Origin: a virus | Direction: 5' to 3' (one strand) | Length of the DNA stretch: 64,000 bases | Virus record (IMG/VR): IMGVR_UViG_3300034418_007971 | Coordinates: 1-64,000 of that record | Shown here: positions 59,999 through 64,000 of the stretch, one piece after another | Position numbering within the stretch: position 1 is the stretch's first letter | Layout of the letters: each line of letters starts with the position of its first letter | Program-made: the position numbers and the translations under genes | The notes under the pieces: model-generated | Databases searched by the model: none | The model's input: the letters and a program-made list of their open reading frames with translations, nothing else | Told to the model about the DNA's origin: nothing

Positions 59999-60412
59999 AT
60001 GACCGTACACGAAATCAGTAACTACTTCAATCAGTGCCCAAACATGGAAAAGGCTTATAAAGAGCACAAAAACATTGGTCGGTTGATTCGTAGTAACGTA
60101 TTTAAGCACACTAGCAATCGTCACTGGGATAATATGGACTTACTTTACAAAATCACATATATTAAGGTCAGTCGTAATGATGACTTGTTGGTCAACATCA
60201 AAGTCTCAGGTACTATGGGTCGTTCTTCTTGGCGTAGTAAGGAAAATACTTGTGTTACTGATTACGTTAAAATTAATCACTCAACCTCTCGTCGTCGTAA
60301 TGACGATATTCGTCGGGCAGTTCGAGACGATGTTCAAAAGTTTTTCCGTCTTTTCGGTATGGATACTTACAAGATTGAGATTGGTAAAGTTAAAGTGTGT
60401 AAGGAACTTTAA
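59999..60412 (+). CDS. Basic hypothetical protein
   Basis: 137 residues, basic (KVSRNDDLLVNIKVSGTMGRSSWRSKENTC, SRRRNDDIRRAVRDDVQKFFRLFG). The Arg-rich centre suggests nucleic acid or protein binding. It has its own host-type promoter and more C/G-rich codons than most neighbours. Convergent with the PPK2-fusion gene, overlapping by 4 nt. Function unknown. Confidence 0.6.
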   Translation: MTVHEISNYFNQCPNMEKAYKEHKNIGRLIRSNVFKHTSNRHWDNMDLLYKITYIKVSRNDDLLVNIKVSGTMGRSSWRSKENTCVTDYVKINHSTSRRRNDDIRRAVRDDVQKFFRLFGMDTYKIEIGKVKVCKEL

Positions 60413-62970
60413 AGTTTCATCATAAAGTACCTCAGTGCTAATGGACCTAATTTCCTTAATTCTCGATTAATATTATTAGTACTTAGTTCTTGTTCCTTAT
60501 CCTGTAGGTTTCTAAACGCCGCAGATATCATAACCTGTTGTGACTTCTCCGCAAGTTGTAACAGGTTTTCTTTTTCATCTTCATCTTCAATCTGTTGGTA
60601 ACTATCCTGTAGTTCTTGTATCTTTAAGTATTTTTCCAAGAAGTCTCTACCACTCCAAGTAAAATCAGGCGATTGCATCATATTAACAATACCACTGTCT
60701 CTTAACGCTATTAAGAAATTAAAGATGTGACCACCATCATCGGATTGTAAAATCGGTAATAATGGTTTCATATCGTCAATAAAATTTTCATTAATAGTTG
60801 TAATAGATTCAGGGTATGTATCACCTATAGTACCCTCATTCTTATCAGGGTAATCTGAATTTTTTAATATATGTCTCAGTAAGTTCAAAGAACCAATTCT
60901 TTTGTCGTTAGTGTCTACAACTGTCCATGGAACTTCACCTTTAGCTAAATCAAAAACTTTTTCTTTATACTCAGTGTAATCATCCCATTTCTCTAAAGAC
61001 TTTTCATCGTTAGGTGAGAACTTCCAATATTTTAGTGGAGATGACTTCCTTAAGTCAAATCTTTTTTCTTGAGTTCTGGGAGTTATTGACAACCAAAATT
61101 TATATAAATCCACACCTTTACTAACCAATGACTTCTCAAAATCGTTTACAGTGTTCATAAACTCTTCATATTCCCCTTCTTCACTATAACCCATAACAGG
61201 TTCCACAATTCCTCTATTATACCAACTACGGTCAAAGAATGTGATTTTACCGGGTTCTATATGTTGTGAATATCTACCAAACCAATCTTTTCTCTCTTCG
61301 GGAGTTGGAATCCCTAATGCAACCACATTGTAGTATTTTGGGTCTAAGTATTTTGTAATGGTTCTAATAGTTGAACCCTTACCTGCGGTGTCTCTACCTT
61401 CAAAAACTACTGCAATAGATTTACCAGTTTCTTTAATATGTTCTTGTAGTTTTAATAACTCAACCTGTAAGGGTAACAATTCTTTTTTAAATTGTTTTCT
61501 ACCAATCGAAGATACTTCAGGTTCTTCACCCCCATATACCAACTCGTCTTCAACACTATAATCGTCATCTTCAAATTCTGAGGATTGTCTTTTACCAATA
61601 GAGTTAATTAATATTTCTAAGTATTCTCTGGCGTTCGTCCTTGGGTTACCTGACTTTAGAAATTTTCTTTCTAAGTTTCTTATCACTAATTCGTTTATAT
61701 CCTCGTCTTTTAATTGTGATAATAAATCTTCCATTTCTGAGGGGTCTATGTCGTTACTTCTAAGAACGTCTGATAAGTCTTTTTTAGATTCATCCATTTG
61801 ACCGGGTAAATCAATCAATCCTTTTTCTTTCATAATTCTGGCCAATCTGTCCCCATATAAATCAATAACTCTTTTTAAGAACAGGTCAGGATTTTTTCTA
61901 ATATATTGAATTATATCGAATCTAATATTTTTAGCATAACTACCAAATAAATCAGATATTCTATCATCTTTTCGTGAGGAATCTTTTCTATAATGTAAGT
62001 TTTTAATTTCTTTATTAGTTACCTTTGGAAAAGTAATTCTATTGCAGAGTCCCCCTACTTTGTCTTGTGGTATTGAAATAGTATAATTACCCTTACCTGA
62101 TTTGTAATTTTCAATAATTCTATTTATTAGACTGTCAGTGTCAATAACACAATATGAAATATCATCCTCATTTAAAACCGAAAAAACCCAATTAAGTGAC
62201 TTAGAGGGGTCTTCTCCAACTACAAAAGAAGTTTTTAACATTAAAATTTTATACTCATCAAACTCACTACCCATATTCATTAAATCTATAGGTCTTTTTA
62301 AATCATCTATCTCATACCCATCTTCAATAAGTTCTATCTTAGCCGCTTCAAAACCGTTTGATAACGAACCTAAGTCAAATCTTTCTCCTGGTTGTGTTAA
62401 TTTAACCGAATAATAGTCTTCACCTATTTTTATATCTTCTTTCCTTTGTGATATTATTGGCTTTCCTCCTGTTAATCCCGCCAATAAACCTTCAAAATTA
62501 AAACCTCTACCATCTTTATCTCTTTTAAAAGATATGAAATACTCGTAAAATCTAATTTTATCTACTAATCTTTTTAGTGTACTATTTAAATCAATTCCGT
62601 CATTTAAGTTAAAAAATGGAATCCCCTCACTTCTAAGAATTCTTTTTATTACGTTACTTGATGACATCTTTGTTTTAGGAATAGGTCCGATAGTCGACAT
62701 TATTTTACTTAATGATGTGGATGTTGCACCAACCTCCTCTTTTATTATGGATTCGTCATCTTTTACCCAAACATCGGTATCACCAATAAGATTCATAAAT
62801 CGGTTATTATCCCAGTCAACATAATATATGGGCTCAACACTCCATGGGTCACTACCAACACCTTTTACTGTTCCTTTAGTACCTACAGTAACCGGTGAGT
62901 ATGGGTCACTCATAACGATTAGAATGATTCTATCACCAACTTCAAGTTTAGGATTGATTTTTGAATTCAT
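60409..62970 (-). CDS. Large protein with polyphosphate kinase 2 (PPK2) domain
   Basis: 853 residues. The N-terminal ~70 residues are an SH3-like domain (LEVGDRIILIVMSDPYSPVTVGTKGTVKGV... VDWDNNRF) of DUF4314-like form. Residues ~100-480 are unknown; FEGLLAGLTGG then KEDIKIGEDYYSVKL could be a nuclease-like site, weak. The PPK2 domain spans ~491-705: Walker A FEGRDTAGKGS at 523-533, FFDRSWYNRG at ~578-587, and SPLKYWKFSPNDEKSLEKWDDYTEYKEKVF. These are the core motifs of PPK2 enzymes, which move phosphate between polyphosphate and nucleotides. The C-terminal ~140 residues are helical. A late-type motif (ATATTTATG) is 17 nt upstream, so it may be a virion protein. Confidence 0.85.
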   Translation of the reverse strand: MNSKINPKLEVGDRIILIVMSDPYSPVTVGTKGTVKGVGSDPWSVEPIYYVDWDNNRFMNLIGDTDVWVKDDESIIKEEVGATSTSLSKIMSTIGPIPKTKMSSSNVIKRILRSEGIPFFNLNDGIDLNSTLKRLVDKIRFYEYFISFKRDKDGRGFNFEGLLAGLTGGKPIISQRKEDIKIGEDYYSVKLTQPGERFDLGSLSNGFEAAKIELIEDGYEIDDLKRPIDLMNMGSEFDEYKILMLKTSFVVGEDPSKSLNWVFSVLNEDDISYCVIDTDSLINRIIENYKSGKGNYTISIPQDKVGGLCNRITFPKVTNKEIKNLHYRKDSSRKDDRISDLFGSYAKNIRFDIIQYIRKNPDLFLKRVIDLYGDRLARIMKEKGLIDLPGQMDESKKDLSDVLRSNDIDPSEMEDLLSQLKDEDINELVIRNLERKFLKSGNPRTNAREYLEILINSIGKRQSSEFEDDDYSVEDELVYGGEEPEVSSIGRKQFKKELLPLQVELLKLQEHIKETGKSIAVVFEGRDTAGKGSTIRTITKYLDPKYYNVVALGIPTPEERKDWFGRYSQHIEPGKITFFDRSWYNRGIVEPVMGYSEEGEYEEFMNTVNDFEKSLVSKGVDLYKFWLSITPRTQEKRFDLRKSSPLKYWKFSPNDEKSLEKWDDYTEYKEKVFDLAKGEVPWTVVDTNDKRIGSLNLLRHILKNSDYPDKNEGTIGDTYPESITTINENFIDDMKPLLPILQSDDGGHIFNFLIALRDSGIVNMMQSPDFTWSGRDFLEKYLKIQELQDSYQQIEDEDEKENLLQLAEKSQQVMISAAFRNLQDKEQELSTNNINRELRKLGPLALRYFMMKL

Positions 62971-62987
62971 AAAAAAATACTATTTAC

Positions 62988-62996
62988 CATAAATAT
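62988..62996 (-). promoter_or_regulatory. Phage late-type motif ATATTTATG
   Basis: Minus strand, 17 nt before the start at 62970; divergent with the motif at 63010. Confidence 0.4.
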
Positions 62997-63009
62997 ACTA
63001 ACAATCCTA

Positions 63010-63018
63010 ATATTTATT
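63010..63018 (+). promoter_or_regulatory. Phage late-type motif ATATTTATT
   Basis: Plus strand, 17 nt before the ATG at 63036. Same distance from its gene as the divergent motif on the other side. Confidence 0.4.
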
Positions 63019-63035
63019 GTTGTAATATTAGTTTA

Positions 63036-63662
63036 ATGAAAGTTATCTTAACGGAAAGTCAATATAAGAAATTATTAAAGGAACAATACAAGGATAGTGT
63101 AAGTAATACCCTATCAAAAATTAGTGATTTTACTTTTAATGTAATTAAAGATGCTTCCAATCAACTAAAGTTCGATTTTAGATTCTTATTAACTTATGGT
63201 GCAGGAATCGGAGCTATTCTACAATCAGTTTTTGACTATCTACAGGGTACGTTTACTAATTTAGATACTAACCAGATTGCAGGTCTTACTGTTATGGCAA
63301 TAGCAGTTGTATTTTATGAAAATAAAGACTTAAAAGAATTATTAAATAAAATGAGAGGTAATGAATTGTCTAACGCAATTTCATATACCGAAAAAATTAA
63401 AAATAAATTTTCACATTTATTAAAAGTTTTAGGATTATCAATCCATAGAACATCTAATATAGTATCATATAGCTTCTTAGTACCTGTTTTGTCTATCCTT
63501 ATTGATGTTGTGACTAAACATGGTATTGACTCAGAACAATTTGAAATGTTGTTAGAGGCTTTATCTACCTCAGCATTAATTGCAATACCAGGTGTTGCGA
63601 TAAGAGATGTTTTAATTAAAGCGGCTGAGATGGTCGAGTCTAAAAAAATCAGTCAAACGTAA
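63036..63662 (+). CDS. Membrane protein with LKE|Q leader, packaged candidate
   Basis: 208 residues. Leader MKVILTESQYKKLLKE|Q (residue 16), the LTESQYxxLL class of leader. After a hydrophilic part come hydrophobic segments: FRFLLTYGAGIGAILQSVFDYL, TNQIAGLTVMAIAVVFY, SYSFLVPVLSILIDVV, and ALSTSALIAIPGVAIRDVL. No N-terminal signal peptide. Like the protein at 52689 it combines a capsid-type leader with membrane helices. Overlaps the convergent SAP-domain gene by 14 nt. Confidence 0.65.
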   Translation: MKVILTESQYKKLLKEQYKDSVSNTLSKISDFTFNVIKDASNQLKFDFRFLLTYGAGIGAILQSVFDYLQGTFTNLDTNQIAGLTVMAIAVVFYENKDLKELLNKMRGNELSNAISYTEKIKNKFSHLLKVLGLSIHRTSNIVSYSFLVPVLSILIDVVTKHGIDSEQFEMLLEALSTSALIAIPGVAIRDVLIKAAEMVESKKISQT

Positions 63663-63957
63663 AACTACTATCAACCAGATAGTAATGGACATCCATTGCC
63701 CAATACATAAATTTTACTTTTCCTTTCTCTCTTTCTTTACCAATTTTTTGTGATTTTTCTTTATCACCCATAACTACACCTACAATTTTTTTACCTTTAG
63801 GAAGGTCTAAGTGTTTGTGAGTATTAATTGATATGGGGGTTGGTTTTTCAAAATCCTCTAATCTTTTGAGTAGTTGTTTCTTACTTCCACTGTAAGGTAG
63901 TCTACGGTTTTTACAGATGTTTTTTAATTCTACAAGTGATAGTTTATCGTAATCCAT
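63649..63957 (-). CDS. SAP-domain protein
   Basis: 102 residues. The N-terminal ~35 residues, KLSLVELKNICKNRRLPYSGSKKQLLKRLEDF, form a SAP motif (helix-turn-helix with L-x-x-x-C and G-x-K-x-x-L-x-x-R-L), which binds DNA. The C-terminal part has KGKKIVGVVMGDKEKSQKIGKEREKGKVKFMYWAMDVHYYLVDSS, two basic strands. Likely a small DNA-binding protein. The last 43 bases of the window (63958-64000) contain no further gene start I can support. Confidence 0.75.
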   Translation of the reverse strand: MDYDKLSLVELKNICKNRRLPYSGSKKQLLKRLEDFEKPTPISINTHKHLDLPKGKKIVGVVMGDKEKSQKIGKEREKGKVKFMYWAMDVHYYLVDSSFTFD

Positions 63958-64000
63958 AAAGCTAATTTAAGGATTTAATATTACAAATCCAAATCCTTTC

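Noticed and set aside
62396-62516. PD-(D/E)xK nuclease site in the PPK2-fusion protein
   Set aside because: Only a loose acidic/Lys spacing was seen in residues 158-190; it is too weak to list as a domain.
63655-63690. Small hairpin at the end of the 63036 gene as a terminator
   Set aside because: The stem is short, lies in the overlap of two coding regions and has no T tract.

Overview
This window is part of the genome of a large, tailed, T4-like (contractile-tail) phage that very probably infects a member of the Bacteroidota, most likely a flavobacterium. The phage assignment rests on a head module in T4 order on the minus strand: large terminase (28584-30359), portal (26660-28540), prohead protease (24166-24888), acidic scaffold (22411-23802) and major capsid protein (20599-22383). 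A plus-strand tail/baseplate block (12810-18443) follows a gp55-like late sigma candidate. The host assignment rests on four independent signals. Several genes have the Bacteroidota promoter form TTG-N20-TATATTTG. Almost no start has a Shine-Dalgarno sequence. There is a Bacteroidota-type bS21 gene. There are two type IX secretion (T9SS) families, a type B sorting domain and a PorP/SprF protein, which are confined to this phylum. The sequence is AT-rich and densely coding, with frequent strand switches. No tRNA genes were seen.

Layout. 2-2479: five overlapping small genes of unknown, probably virion, role. 2529-12039: one long plus-strand unit with about six glycosyltransferases interleaved with a DEDDy exonuclease, dUTPase, two HAD proteins and PhoH. 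12039-18443: sigma candidate, then baseplate/tail genes. 18446-20549: small basic, Cys-rich and cupin proteins. 20599-36419: head and packaging genes, with a phage bS21 inserted on the other strand at 25451. 36600-39754: a ClpC-like ATPase and an M20-type peptidase, opposite a UVR-domain protein. 39751-49160: several large unknown proteins, a secreted CAP protein, a complete tmRNA (43765-44150), an HNH protein and a 1132-residue T9SS cargo. 49275-55975: minus-strand genes for proteins with short capsid-targeting-like leaders, then a SprF-like protein. 56042-63957: lipoprotein, RmlC-like epimerase, an EF-hand/zinc-ribbon protein, an 853-residue protein containing a polyphosphate kinase 2 domain, and a multi-helix membrane protein.

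How the parts may work together (inference). Two promoter classes are visible. Host-type TTG-N20-TATATTTG boxes precede non-structural genes, including the tmRNA, the peptidase and small genes. A phage motif close to ATATTTATA lies just upstream of structural and packaged genes on either strand, and would be the natural target of the gp55-like factor. At least ten proteins share short N-terminal leaders ending in [LI]-x-E, matching the T4-type prohead protease consensus. The same site appears in the capsid protein (LINE|AAAS). These look like proteins packaged in the head and probably ejected into the host; one carries a HELVHH metalloprotease motif and two carry membrane segments. A second theme is takeover of translation quality control and proteolysis (bS21, tmRNA with an unusually long tag, ClpC-like ATPase with a VGF ClpP-docking loop, UVR-domain protein, peptidase). 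A third is takeover of the host surface: T9SS cargo plus its own SprF-like partner, lipoprotein, CAP protein and glycosyltransferases.
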